Assembly (NCBI RefSeq): GCF_002009175.1 | Contig: NZ_CP018047.1 | Span: forward strand, 4,836,001-4,900,000 | Direction of reading: 5' to 3' | DNA from: Streptomyces niveus | GTDB lineage: Bacteria > Actinomycetota > Actinomycetes > Streptomycetales > Streptomycetaceae | Length of the DNA stretch: 64,000 nt | Shown: positions 54,177 to 63,106 of the stretch, one piece after another | Numbering within the stretch: position 1 is the stretch's first letter | How the letters are laid out: each line of letters begins with the position of its first letter | Position numbers and translations under genes: made by a program | Notes under the pieces: model-generated | The model's database searches: none | Told to the model about the DNA's origin: nothing | What the model saw: only the letters and a program-made list of their open reading frames with translations

Positions 54177-54923
54177 ATGGCTCTCACCGTCACCACCCTC
54201 GCCGAACGGCCCGAACTCGTCGGACCGATGTGGCGGATGCTCGACACCTGGCCGGAGTTCATGCTCCACGACCCCGTGGGCTGGGCGAACATCGGCCGGA
54301 TCGTCGCCGAACTGCCCGAGTTCACGCTCGTCGGCACGGACGAGGAGGGGACCGTCGTGGCGCGCGCCTTCAGCGTTCCCTTCCAGCTCCGCGCCGAGGG
54401 ACGTGAGACCCTGCCGGCGACCGGCTGGGACCAGGCGCTGCTGTGGGCGTTCTCCGATCTGCGGCACGGCAGGAAGCCCGACACCGTCAGCGCCATCGAG
54501 ATCACGATCGCCACCGACCGGCAGGGGCGGGGACTGTCCGGCACCATGCTCGCCGCGATGCGCGAGAACGCCCGGAGCCGCGGCTTCGCCGAACTCGTCG
54601 CCCCGGTACGGCCCAGCGCCAAGCACCGGGAGCCGCACACCTTGATGGAGGAGTACGCCCGTCGCGTACGGGACGAGGACGGACTGCCGTACGACCCCTG
54701 GCTCCGCGTCCATGTGCGCGCGGGCGGTGTCATCGACTCGGTGGCGCCCGCCTCCATGACGGTGACCGGTTCGGTCGGCCAGTGGCGCGAGTGGACGGGG
54801 CTCCCGTTCGACACCGACGGGCCCGTCGTCGTACCGGGAGCGCTCTTGCCCGTGCACTGCGAGGCCACACGCGGATACGGTGTCTACGTCGAACCCAATG
54901 TGTGGGTGCGTCACCGGATCTGA
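54177..54923 (+). CDS. GNAT-like acetyltransferase
   Basis: The 248-residue protein has the acetyl-CoA motif ITIATDRQGRGLSGTMLAAM in its middle third. It is larger than a simple GNAT because a C-terminal extension (YDPWLRVHVRAGGVIDSVAP, LPVHCEATRGYGVYVEPNVWV) follows; that tail is characteristic of a streptomycete group of unknown substrate. ATG 54177 lacks a strong ribosome site. It stands alone on the plus strand after the tandem repeat. Confidence 0.78.
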   Translation: MALTVTTLAERPELVGPMWRMLDTWPEFMLHDPVGWANIGRIVAELPEFTLVGTDEEGTVVARAFSVPFQLRAEGRETLPATGWDQALLWAFSDLRHGRKPDTVSAIEITIATDRQGRGLSGTMLAAMRENARSRGFAELVAPVRPSAKHREPHTLMEEYARRVRDEDGLPYDPWLRVHVRAGGVIDSVAPASMTVTGSVGQWREWTGLPFDTDGPVVVPGALLPVHCEATRGYGVYVEPNVWVRHRI

Positions 54924-55039
54924 GCGATGGGGACAGGTCCGGGGGCAGGGGGATCCATGGATGCGGGTTCGGCAGGCCGTGCCGCTGGATACCCTCGATA
55001 CGCTTTCGCAGTCGTCCCCCCTGGCCTGTCAGGAGCAGC

Positions 55040-55660
55040 ATGCACGGCCCCGGAATAGCGCAGCCTCCGCCGAACGGCACGTCCTCGCCGGGGATGCTCG
55101 CCTTCATAAGAGTGATCTTCGTGGGATTGCCGCTGATCAGCTGTGGTTTCCTCGCCTGGACGGCGACGCTGCGGCTCGCGATCGTGACCCGGTCCACCCT
55201 GAACTGGTGGCTGTTCGTCGGAAACGTGGCCCTGAACATCCTGTGGGTCGTCTTCCTCGCCCAGGACAACACCGACGACTTCAGCAGCACGGCGGGCAAC
55301 ACCGGCATGGGCGGCATGCTGATGACCGGCGCCGCCGCCATCGCCTACTACCTGTACGCGGACTTCAAGCACTACGGGCCCCAGCGGCACGTGTACGCGG
55401 GCTACTACCCGCCGCAGGCCGCACCGCGGCAGGGGTATCAGCCGCCCGCCAACACCGGTTACGGGTACGGCGGTCCCACCCGGCCCATGACCGGCCCGCC
55501 GGTACAGAACCAGCCGCAGCCGCAACCGCAACTGCCGCCCCGGAACCAGCCGCCGCAGCCCAACCACACCGCGCCGCCCCGCATCGACCAGGTCCGCGCC
55601 GAACTCGACGAGCTCAGCGATCTCCTGCGCCGGGACAGCGGCGAGGACGACAAGCGGTGA
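55040..55660 (+). CDS. Membrane protein with Pro/Gln-rich tail, kinase-linked
   Basis: The 206 residues comprise three membrane spans (FIRVIFVGLPLISCGFLAW, WWLFVGNVALNILWVVFLA, MLMTGAAAIAYYLYADF), then a Pro/Gly/Tyr/Gln-rich cytoplasmic region and a short predicted helix (RIDQVRAELDELSDLLRRDSG). ATG 55040 has AGGAG upstream. Its stop overlaps the start of the Ser/Thr kinase gene (GTGA), so it may be a partner or substrate of that kinase. The family has no assigned function. Confidence 0.75.
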   Translation: MHGPGIAQPPPNGTSSPGMLAFIRVIFVGLPLISCGFLAWTATLRLAIVTRSTLNWWLFVGNVALNILWVVFLAQDNTDDFSSTAGNTGMGGMLMTGAAAIAYYLYADFKHYGPQRHVYAGYYPPQAAPRQGYQPPANTGYGYGGPTRPMTGPPVQNQPQPQPQLPPRNQPPQPNHTAPPRIDQVRAELDELSDLLRRDSGEDDKR

Positions 55661-57231
55661 ACGCCCGCGTCGTCGCGGGCCGTTATGAGATGGCCACGCT
55701 CATCGGCCAGGGCGGCATGGGCCAGGTCTGGACGGCGTACGACCAGCGACTCGGCCGCCGCGTCGCGGTGAAACTGCTGCGGCCCGACAAGATGGCGGCC
55801 GACACCGGCGCCGAGGACATGCGCCGCCGCTTCATCCGCGAATGCCGGGTCACCGCCCAGGTGAACCACCCCGGTCTGGTCACCGTGCACGACGCGGGCA
55901 GCGACGGCGACGAGCTGTTCCTGATCATGCAGTACGTCGAAGGGACCGACCTCGCGGCCCACTTCACCGCGCACGCGCCCTACCCGTGGCAGTGGGCGGC
56001 CTCGGTCGCCGCCCAGCTGTGCGCCGCTCTCGCCGCCGTACACGCGGTGCCCATCGTGCACCGCGACCTCAAGCCGCGGAACGTGATGGTCAAGCCCGAC
56101 GGCACGGTCCTCGTACTCGACCTCGGCGTCGCCTCCGTCATCGACACCGACACCACCCGCCTCACCCACACCGGATCGGTCATCGGCAGCCCCGCCTACA
56201 TGGCCCCCGAACAGGTGATGGGCGGCGCCGTCGGCCCGTACACCGACCTCTACGCCCTCGGCGTGGTCCTGCACGAACTCCTCAGCGGCACCGTCCCGTT
56301 CCCCGGCGCGACCGCCCTCGGCGTCCTGCACCGGCATCTGTACGAGCCGCCGATGCCGGTCCGCCGGATCCGCCCGGAGATCCCCGAGACGCTGGAGGCG
56401 CTCGTCCTGCGCCTCCTCGCCAAGGACCCGCAGCACCGCCCGGCCGGGGCGCAGGAGGTGTACGAGGCGCTCGCCCCGCTGCTGCCCACGCGCGGCGTGG
56501 TCGGCGCGCCCGGCTCCGGGAGCGCCGGCACACCGCTCGACCCGACCCGCCCGTTCCTGCGCCCGCACGCGCCGTGGCCCGACCGCGCCACCGCCCCGCC
56601 GTCCGCGCCCCTGCCGCCGTCCAGGCCGGAGCACGTCCCGGCCAGGCGCCCGGACGTCGCGGCGGCCGTGGACGAGGCCAAGCGCCTCCTCGGCGAGGGC
56701 AGCATCACCCAGGCCGTGGACATCCTCGGCGGGATCCTCCCCGCGGCCGCCGCCGAGCACGGCGAACGCTCACCGGTCGTGCGCATCCTGCGCAAGCAGT
56801 ACGCGACGACGCTGATGGACGACGGCCAGTACCGCCGCGCCCTGCCCGAGCTGCGCCGCCTCGCCGACGACCGCGCGGCCGAGGCCGGCCCCGGCGACCC
56901 GCAGACGCTCCAGTTCCGCTACGACGCGGCGCAGTGCCTCGAACAGCTCGGCGAGGCGGGCGCGGCGCTGGAGGAGTACCGCGCGGTGCTGCCCTACTAC
57001 GAAGGCACCGGACAACCGGGCGGCGACCAGTCGCGCGCCTTCGACATCAGGCACCGCATCGGGCATCTGCTGCTCGCGGTGGGCGACCACACGGCGGCGC
57101 AGCAGCAGTTGCAGTACCTGCTGTACGACGCGGAGCGGGTCTACGGCCCCTACCATCCGCTGCCCGTCGAACTACGGCGCGGGCTCGACCGACGGCAGCA
57201 GTTCAGGGGCGGCACCACCCGGCGCAAGTAG
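55657..57231 (+). CDS. Serine/threonine protein kinase with C-terminal TPR-like region
   Basis: The 524-residue soluble kinase has LIGQGGMGQVW (Gly-rich loop), VAVKLL (Lys), the catalytic loop HRDLKPRNVM, VLDLGVAS (DLG in place of DFG) and SPAYMAPEQ. After a Pro-rich linker (about 275-335) there are TPR-like helices (VDEAKRLLGEGSITQAVDIL, YRRALPELRRLADDRA, ALEEYRAVLPYYEG). No membrane span or PASTA domains are present. The start is GTG 55657. The last 60 bases overlap the convergent YfhO-like gene, which is unusual even here. Confidence 0.9.
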   Translation: MNARVVAGRYEMATLIGQGGMGQVWTAYDQRLGRRVAVKLLRPDKMAADTGAEDMRRRFIRECRVTAQVNHPGLVTVHDAGSDGDELFLIMQYVEGTDLAAHFTAHAPYPWQWAASVAAQLCAALAAVHAVPIVHRDLKPRNVMVKPDGTVLVLDLGVASVIDTDTTRLTHTGSVIGSPAYMAPEQVMGGAVGPYTDLYALGVVLHELLSGTVPFPGATALGVLHRHLYEPPMPVRRIRPEIPETLEALVLRLLAKDPQHRPAGAQEVYEALAPLLPTRGVVGAPGSGSAGTPLDPTRPFLRPHAPWPDRATAPPSAPLPPSRPEHVPARRPDVAAAVDEAKRLLGEGSITQAVDILGGILPAAAAEHGERSPVVRILRKQYATTLMDDGQYRRALPELRRLADDRAAEAGPGDPQTLQFRYDAAQCLEQLGEAGAALEEYRAVLPYYEGTGQPGGDQSRAFDIRHRIGHLLLAVGDHTAAQQQLQYLLYDAERVYGPYHPLPVELRRGLDRRQQFRGGTTRRK

Positions 57232-59673
57232 CCCCCGAGGTCCCGGCCGTTCGCGACGCCGCCTCCTTACGGAGAGCGCGGCGACGCCCAGCAGCACCAG
57301 CAGCGACACGCCTCCCGCCGCGGCCCCCGAGCGCAGCCCCGGCGGCCGGAACGAGCAGTCGACCGAGGTGGTCGAGCCGTCCGGGTCCAGCGGGACGGCG
57401 ACCAGGCCCAGATACGAGTCGGCGGGCCGCCCGGCGCAGCTCCAGCCGGCGATACGGGGCGCGGCGACGACGGCCGTTCCCGTGCTGCCGGGCGGCAGTT
57501 GGGCCCGTACACCGTCGTCGGTCACGCGCACGGACACGGCGCCGGTCTGCTTCATCCGGTCCACGGCGGCGGCGAGCCGTGACCGGTCCAGACAGGCCAC
57601 CGTCCGCGCGCTCGGCGCCTCGCGGTCGAACGTGACGCGCTCACCGGCCCGTTCGGCGATCCCGAGCGATGTCACCGCCGCGCGCCAGCGGGGTTCGTCG
57701 CCGCGCAGCATGACGGGCGGGGCGTCGCCGAGCCGGGCGGTGCCGTAGTAGTGGGGCGCCCAGAGGAAGACCTCGCGGCCGACCGGGCAGGCGCCGGCCA
57801 CGGGGGAGGAGTAGACGCGCGAGCCGAGCAGCAGCTCCTGGTTGCGGAAGGGCGAACCTCCGTACTGCGGTCGCGCGTTCGTCGGCGGCCGTACGGTCAC
57901 CAGAGGCGGCACGTCGGCGCGGCTCAGCTCCGGCGACCCGGCCGGCGACCCGCCCTCCTCCGTACGGAGGCGCGCGCCCACCGCGAACACGGCGTCCACG
58001 ACCGGGTTGTCCAGGCTCTGTACGGCCCGCCCGTTCGACGTCCAGCCGGCGCCCAGCGCGCCGAGGGTGCGCGTCAGCACCTCGGGCGTGTGACTGCTGT
58101 AGTAGGAGGCACCCTGACCGCCCAGCAGCAGCGGATCGTTGGCGGTGATCTGGGTGCGCCCCGGATCGGTGCGGTAGCGCGGCCACCCGTCCGCGTCGGC
58201 CACCGCGGCCGCGCGCCTGTCGTGCGCCGCGTCCCACGTGGGGTAGTGGTCGAGCCGCTTCAGCCGCGCCCGGTCGGCGTACGCGGTGGTCGCCGCCGCC
58301 TGCCCCACGAGCCCGCCCACGAGCAGCAGCGCGGCCAGGGCCGCGTACCTCCGCCGCGGCGCCCGGGCCACCCCGGGCAGCCGTATCACCAGCAGCGCCG
58401 CGACCGCCGCCACCAGCCCGCACACGAAGAGCGCGAGGGCACGGCGCCCGGTCGGCGCGCCGGTCGCGGCGACGAGCCCGAGCGCGACCAGCGCACCGGT
58501 ACCGCCGAGCAGCGCGCGCTGGCCCGGCCACCCGTACGCCAGACACCGCCAGGCCGCGATCACCAGCAGCCCCGACAGCACGAACGTCTGCCGGAACGGG
58601 CTGCCGTTGGGCGTCGCGAAGGCGTGCCACACCAGATGGGTCGGCCCCCACTGGAGGGAGAGCGCGACGGCGCCCGCGAGCCCCGCCCACGCAAGCCGCT
58701 CGCGCCCCGGCACCGCACGGTTGAACGGCAGCGCGGCGGCGAGCAGCAGCGCACCGCCCCCCAGGAAGACGGCGGGCGTGAAGAAGTCGTACGTCGCGGG
58801 CAGCGCCCGCGCGAACACCTCGCTCCAGGGGGCCCGTTCGAACTCCGTCCGCCACCCCGGATACGCGTGCCGTGTCCCCATCACCACCGGCAGCAGCACG
58901 GGCGCGGCGAGCCCGATGCCGAGCAGTACGGTCGCCGCTCCGCGCAGCAGCACGCGCAGCCGGGCGCGCACCGGCTCCCGGGCGAGCAGGAGTTGGACGC
59001 AGAGCACGAGCACGGCGCCGAGCGTCGCCATGTACGCGGTGTAGAAGTTGGCGACCCACACGAGGGCCACGACGAGCGGCCCGAGCACCGGTCGGCGCCC
59101 GGCCCGTACCCACTCGCCGACCAGACAGAGCAGCGGGAGGCCGATGAGCCCGTCGAGCCACATCGGGTTGTACGACGCCTCGACGACGGACCAGCCGCAG
59201 AGCGCGTACGTGGCGCCGAGCACCCCGGCGGCCCACCACGGCGCGGCGAATTGCCCGGGCTCGCTGTCGCGCCGCTCGCGCACGGAGGCGAGCAGCAGCC
59301 ACGCCATCGCCGCGCCCGCCGCCGCCATCTTGAGCACGGTGATCACATAGACGGCGAGATCGATCCGGTCCCGTGGGAAGAGCGCCACCAGCAGGGCGAA
59401 CGGACTCGTCAGATAGGTGCCGAGGTCGGGCAGGAACGCGGTGCCGTACCCGGACTGCCAGTTGAGCAGCAGCCCGCCGTCCCCACGCCCGTGCAGAAGG
59501 TCCCACAGCTTGGCGTGGAAGGGGACGAACTGATTGCCCAGGTCATTGACGCTCCGGGTGCCGGAGCCGAACGGAAAGCTCCGGGCCGCGGCGTCACCCG
59601 CGCAGACGGCGGTCACGGTGATGAGCGCGGCGAACGCGGCTGCCCGGCCACGTACGGATTCCAGGGTCGGCAT
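57172..59673 (-). CDS. YfhO-family membrane glycosyltransferase (GT-C type)
   Basis: The 833-residue polytopic protein has 12 or more spans. The YfhO hallmarks follow the first span: RSVNDLGNQFVPFHAKLWDLL, LNWQSGYGTAFLPDLGTYLTSPF. A large extracytoplasmic domain precedes the last span. In Firmicutes YfhO transfers sugars from undecaprenyl phosphate onto teichoic acids, with a GT2 (CsbB) and a GtrA-type flippase; both are encoded divergently next door. ATG 59673 was chosen; TTG 59706 is possible. Neither has a clear ribosome site. Confidence 0.82.
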   Translation of the reverse strand: MPTLESVRGRAAAFAALITVTAVCAGDAAARSFPFGSGTRSVNDLGNQFVPFHAKLWDLLHGRGDGGLLLNWQSGYGTAFLPDLGTYLTSPFALLVALFPRDRIDLAVYVITVLKMAAAGAAMAWLLLASVRERRDSEPGQFAAPWWAAGVLGATYALCGWSVVEASYNPMWLDGLIGLPLLCLVGEWVRAGRRPVLGPLVVALVWVANFYTAYMATLGAVLVLCVQLLLAREPVRARLRVLLRGAATVLLGIGLAAPVLLPVVMGTRHAYPGWRTEFERAPWSEVFARALPATYDFFTPAVFLGGGALLLAAALPFNRAVPGRERLAWAGLAGAVALSLQWGPTHLVWHAFATPNGSPFRQTFVLSGLLVIAAWRCLAYGWPGQRALLGGTGALVALGLVAATGAPTGRRALALFVCGLVAAVAALLVIRLPGVARAPRRRYAALAALLLVGGLVGQAAATTAYADRARLKRLDHYPTWDAAHDRRAAAVADADGWPRYRTDPGRTQITANDPLLLGGQGASYYSSHTPEVLTRTLGALGAGWTSNGRAVQSLDNPVVDAVFAVGARLRTEEGGSPAGSPELSRADVPPLVTVRPPTNARPQYGGSPFRNQELLLGSRVYSSPVAGACPVGREVFLWAPHYYGTARLGDAPPVMLRGDEPRWRAAVTSLGIAERAGERVTFDREAPSARTVACLDRSRLAAAVDRMKQTGAVSVRVTDDGVRAQLPPGSTGTAVVAAPRIAGWSCAGRPADSYLGLVAVPLDPDGSTTSVDCSFRPPGLRSGAAAGGVSLLVLLGVAALSVRRRRRERPGPRGLLAPGGAAPELLPSVEPAP

Positions 59674-59797
59674 AGTGATCGAATATGTCAGCGCGGATGC
59701 CGACAAAAGAGCCGTTAGTACTCCAGTTCACTCGATGGCCGCTTGTAATTCACCAGGGGCCTCCACCGGTGACATTCCGGTGGGATGTCGTTCTACG

Positions 59798-60796
59798 GTG
59801 CTGATCTCATTAGTGGTCCCCTGCTTCAACGAAGCGGAGATCGTCGACCGCTTCCATGACCGTGTGACCGGTGAACTCGCGCTGCTCGAAGGGGAACTCG
59901 GGCATGAATTCGAGCTGGTCTACGTGGACGACGGAAGCGGGGACGGCACTCTGGAGCGGCTGGAGGCGATCGCCGCGGCCGACCCCCGCACCCGGTACGT
60001 CTCCTTCAGCCGCAACTTCGGCAAGGAGTCGGCGATGCTCGCCGGGCTCCAGTACGCGAAGGGCGCGGCCGTCGTCATCATGGACGCGGACCTCCAGCAT
60101 CCGCCGGAGCTGGTCCGCCGCATGCTCGACCTGCACGAGCGGGGCTACGAGCAGGTCATCGCCCGCCGCACCCGCACCGGCGACCGCGTCACCCGCACCC
60201 TGGCCGCCCGCGCGTACTACCGGCTCATCAACCGGCTGATCGACGTCGAACTCGTCGACGGCGTCGGCGACTTCCGGCTGCTCTCGCGCCGCGCGGTCGA
60301 CGCGGTGCTCGCACTCGCCGAGTACAACCGCTTCTCCAAGGGAATCTTCGCGTGGGTCGGATTCCGCTCCACCACATTCGAGTACGAGAACGCGGTGCGT
60401 GAGCAGGGCCGTTCCAAATGGAGCTTCGGAAAGCTGCTCAACTACGGGCTCGACGGCATGCTCTCCTTCAACAACAAACCGTTGCGGGCCGCGCTCTATC
60501 TCGGACTGCTGCTGCTGTCCCTCGCCTCCGTGTACGCGGCGTGGATTGTCGGCGTCGCCATGGTGAACGGGGTCGACACCCCCGGCTATGTCACACTTCT
60601 GGTGGCCGTCACGGCACTGTCGGGCGTACAGATGGTGATGGTGGGAGTCGTCGGCGAGTACGTCGGCCGCATCTATTACGAGGTGAAGCGGCGCCCCCAC
60701 TATCTGGTGGCGGCGACCGACGCGGACCGGCCGCGGCGGACACCTCCGGCGGCGGACCGGACGACGGATCAGGAGCAGGAGCTCGTAGGCACATGA
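59798..60796 (+). CDS. GT2 polyprenyl-phosphate glycosyltransferase (GtrB/CsbB-like), TTA-containing
   Basis: The 332 residues have the N-terminal GT2 domain (LVVPCFNEAEIV, VYVDDGSGDGTLE, FSRNFGKESAMLAGL, DADLQHPPELV as the DxD site, QGRSKWSFGKLL) and two C-terminal spans (LYLGLLLLSLASVYAAWIV, LLVAVTALSGVQMVMVGVV). It loads a sugar on undecaprenyl phosphate. The start is uncertain: GTG 59798 fits the family, and ATG 59735 is in frame. Codon 59810-59812 is TTA, rare in Streptomyces, which implies dependence on the bldA tRNA. GtrA follows with ATGA overlap. Confidence 0.9.
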   Translation: MLISLVVPCFNEAEIVDRFHDRVTGELALLEGELGHEFELVYVDDGSGDGTLERLEAIAAADPRTRYVSFSRNFGKESAMLAGLQYAKGAAVVIMDADLQHPPELVRRMLDLHERGYEQVIARRTRTGDRVTRTLAARAYYRLINRLIDVELVDGVGDFRLLSRRAVDAVLALAEYNRFSKGIFAWVGFRSTTFEYENAVREQGRSKWSFGKLLNYGLDGMLSFNNKPLRAALYLGLLLLSLASVYAAWIVGVAMVNGVDTPGYVTLLVAVTALSGVQMVMVGVVGEYVGRIYYEVKRRPHYLVAATDADRPRRTPPAADRTTDQEQELVGT

Positions 60797-61218
60797 CGGT
60801 GCGGGGCCAGCTGATCAGATTCGCGCTCGTCGGAGTCGTCAACACCGGTACGTACTACGCCTGTTATCTGGTGCTGCTGACCTGGCTGCCGTATGTCGCC
60901 GCACATGTCGTCGCCTTCGCGCTCAGCATGACCGGCTCCTTCTTCCTCAACTCCCGCTTCACCTACCGGACCCGGCCGACCTGGCGGAAGTTCCTGCTGT
61001 TCCCGCTCACCAACGCGGCGAATTTCACCATCACCACCAGCGGCGTCTATCTGCTGGTCGACGTGCTCCACCTCAGCAGCAGATACGCGCCGCTGATCGC
61101 CGCCGCCGCGGCGATCCCGATCACCTTCGCCGTCTCCCGCACGATCATGCTGCGCCCCGACCGCACCGATCCGCCGCCGGAGCCCGTCGCCGCGGCCCCG
61201 GCCCGTATCGAGGGATAA
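60793..61218 (+). CDS. GtrA-family flippase-like membrane protein
   Basis: This 141-residue protein has four spans. QLIRFALVGVVNTGTYYACY is the family opening, and the third span contains FPLTNAANFTITTSGVYLLV. GtrA-type proteins flip polyprenyl-phosphate sugars across the membrane. It overlaps the GT2 stop (ATGA), and the YfhO-like transferase lies divergently upstream, so the three steps (load, flip, transfer) are encoded together. Confidence 0.9.
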   Translation: MTVRGQLIRFALVGVVNTGTYYACYLVLLTWLPYVAAHVVAFALSMTGSFFLNSRFTYRTRPTWRKFLLFPLTNAANFTITTSGVYLLVDVLHLSSRYAPLIAAAAAIPITFAVSRTIMLRPDRTDPPPEPVAAAPARIEG

Positions 61219-61360
61219 CGCCGGCCGGGCCCGCCCGTCGCAAACGCGATCGCGTATTCGGCGAAGTTTTCGAAAAAACTCCGGCTGACTGGATCGGATC
61301 CGCCGCCACTGCCTAACATCGATCAACGCACGGTCGTTGTCACGATCCAGGAGGCACCCT

Positions 61361-62020
61361 TTGCACCGCCGCCGTCGCACAGCGCTCACCCTCACCGCCG
61401 CGCTCCTCGCAGCGGCCCCGCTCCTCACCGCCTGCGGCAACGACGCCCATCCCGGCGCCGCGGCCGTCGTCGGCGGCGAGCGCATCGAGGTGTCCGCGCT
61501 GCAGGCCCAGGTCCGGGACGTACGCGACGCGCAGGAGGCGTCCCCGCAGGCGGCCGAGCTCATCAAGAACACCGGCCAGCTCGGTCAGGTCAAGCTCAAC
61601 AGCATGATCTTCGACCGGATCCTGGAGAAGGCCGCGGACGACGCAGGCGTCACGGTCTCCCGCAAGGAGATCCAGACCACCCGGCAGGTGGCGGTCCAGC
61701 AGTCCGGCGGCGAGGACCAGCTCGCGGCGATGCTGCTCCAGCAGGGCGCGCTCACCAAGAACCAGATCGACACCGCGATCCGCCGCGAGGTGCTGATGTC
61801 GAAGCTGGCGGAGTCGCTCGGCGTCAACACGACGACCCCGGAGGGCCAGCAGCAGGTCCTCGCCACGCTGGTCAAGACGTCCGAGGAGCTGGGCATCGAC
61901 GTCAACCCGCGGTACGGCGCCTGGGACGTGAAGCAGGTCAGGCTCGGCGAGACGAAGACGCCGTGGCTCACCCAGGTCACGAAGGAAGCGCCGCCGGAGC
62001 AGGTCCCCGCCGGAGCCTGA
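61361..62020 (+). CDS. SurA-N-domain lipoprotein
   Basis: This 219-residue lipoprotein has a basic start, hydrophobic core and lipobox LTAC (RTALTLTAALLAAAPLLTAC). A SurA N-terminal chaperone-like domain follows (AAVVGGERIEVSALQAQVRD, LNSMIFDRILEKAADDAGV). The parvulin domain of SurA/PrsA is absent. TTG 61361 is chosen because GGAGG lies six bases before it. It probably helps fold exported proteins. It is upstream of mazG on the same strand, as I recall in other Streptomyces. Confidence 0.85.
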   Translation: MHRRRRTALTLTAALLAAAPLLTACGNDAHPGAAAVVGGERIEVSALQAQVRDVRDAQEASPQAAELIKNTGQLGQVKLNSMIFDRILEKAADDAGVTVSRKEIQTTRQVAVQQSGGEDQLAAMLLQQGALTKNQIDTAIRREVLMSKLAESLGVNTTTPEGQQQVLATLVKTSEELGIDVNPRYGAWDVKQVRLGETKTPWLTQVTKEAPPEQVPAGA

Positions 62021-62110
62021 GCGCCCGCGCGCCGGCTGATCGCGCCCGCGCGTGAGCCGAGCGCGCACGCGCGTGCGGGACGGCCGGCGGCCGGGGGTAG
62101 GTTGCTTCGG

Positions 62111-63106
62111 GTGACTGAAGAACCCGCCGTCGACCCCGGCCGTATCGTCCTGCTGACCGTCAGCCACCGGGTCGCGCCCGGTGTGCTGTCCTGGCCCGCC
62201 TGGCAGACGCTCCGCGAGGCCGGCCAGGTCCTGTGCGCGGACCCCGCGCACCCCCAGCTGCCGTATCTGCGCGAGGCCGGCGTCACCGTCGAACGCTCCG
62301 CGCCCACCGCCGCCGAGCTCGTCGACGCCTGCTCCGGCGGCCGCACCGTCGTGGTCCTGCCCTCCGGCGAGGGCGACCAGGCCCTCACCGACGGCCTCTC
62401 CCGCCTCGCGGGCTCGGGCCGGGTGCGGATGCCCGACCTGGAACTGCTCCCCGGCTCGTACGACCTGCCGGGCGCCCGGCTCCTCGACCTGGTCCAGGTC
62501 ATGGACCGGATCCGCGCCGAATGCCCGTGGTCGTCCACCCAGACGCACAAGGGCCTCGCCAAGTACGCCATCGAGGAGGCGTACGAACTGGTCGAGGCGA
62601 TCGAGAGCGGCGACCGCGACGAGCTGCGCGAGGAGCTGGGGGACGTGCTGCTCCAGGTGGTCTTCCACGCCCGGATCGCGGAGGAGGGCGGCGCGGACGA
62701 GGACGAGGAACCGTTCTCCATCGACGACGTCGCGGCCACGATCGTCGAGAAGCTCATCCACCGCCACCCCCATGTCTTCGGCGACGAGACGGCCGAGACC
62801 CCGGCCGACGTCAAGGCGCACTGGCTGCGCACCAAGGCGGAGGAGAAACAGCGCGACTCCGTCACGGACGGCGTCCCCCTCGGCCAGCCGGCGCTCGCCC
62901 TGGCCGCCAAACTCACCTCCCGCGCCGCCGCCTCGCCCCTGGACATCCCGCTCCCGCGGGGCGAGGGCATCGGCTACGAGCTCCTCGCCCTGGCCGCCCG
63001 CGCGGAACAGGCGGGCGTCGACCCGGAGGCCGCCCTGCGCGCGGCGTCCCGCACCTACCGCGACGCGATCCGCGCGGCGGAGGCCGAAGCCGCCACCGAC
63101 CGGTGA
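62111..63106 (+). CDS. mazG: Nucleoside triphosphate pyrophosphohydrolase MazG
   Basis: The 331-residue protein has an N-terminal tetrapyrrole-methylase-like remnant (about 1-110) and the MazG NTP-PPase domain: LVQVMDRIRAECPWSSTQTH, YAIEEAYELVEAIESGD with ELREELGDVLLQVVFHA (the E-x-x-E...E-x-x-D magnesium site), and HPHVFGDETAETP. It hydrolyses NTPs, including damaged ones and possibly ppGpp. The start is GTG 62111 (or TTG 62102). Its stop overlaps the GTG of the P450 gene. The fused N-terminal domain is usual in actinobacteria. Confidence 0.93.
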   Translation: MTEEPAVDPGRIVLLTVSHRVAPGVLSWPAWQTLREAGQVLCADPAHPQLPYLREAGVTVERSAPTAAELVDACSGGRTVVVLPSGEGDQALTDGLSRLAGSGRVRMPDLELLPGSYDLPGARLLDLVQVMDRIRAECPWSSTQTHKGLAKYAIEEAYELVEAIESGDRDELREELGDVLLQVVFHARIAEEGGADEDEEPFSIDDVAATIVEKLIHRHPHVFGDETAETPADVKAHWLRTKAEEKQRDSVTDGVPLGQPALALAAKLTSRAAASPLDIPLPRGEGIGYELLALAARAEQAGVDPEAALRAASRTYRDAIRAAEAEAATDR

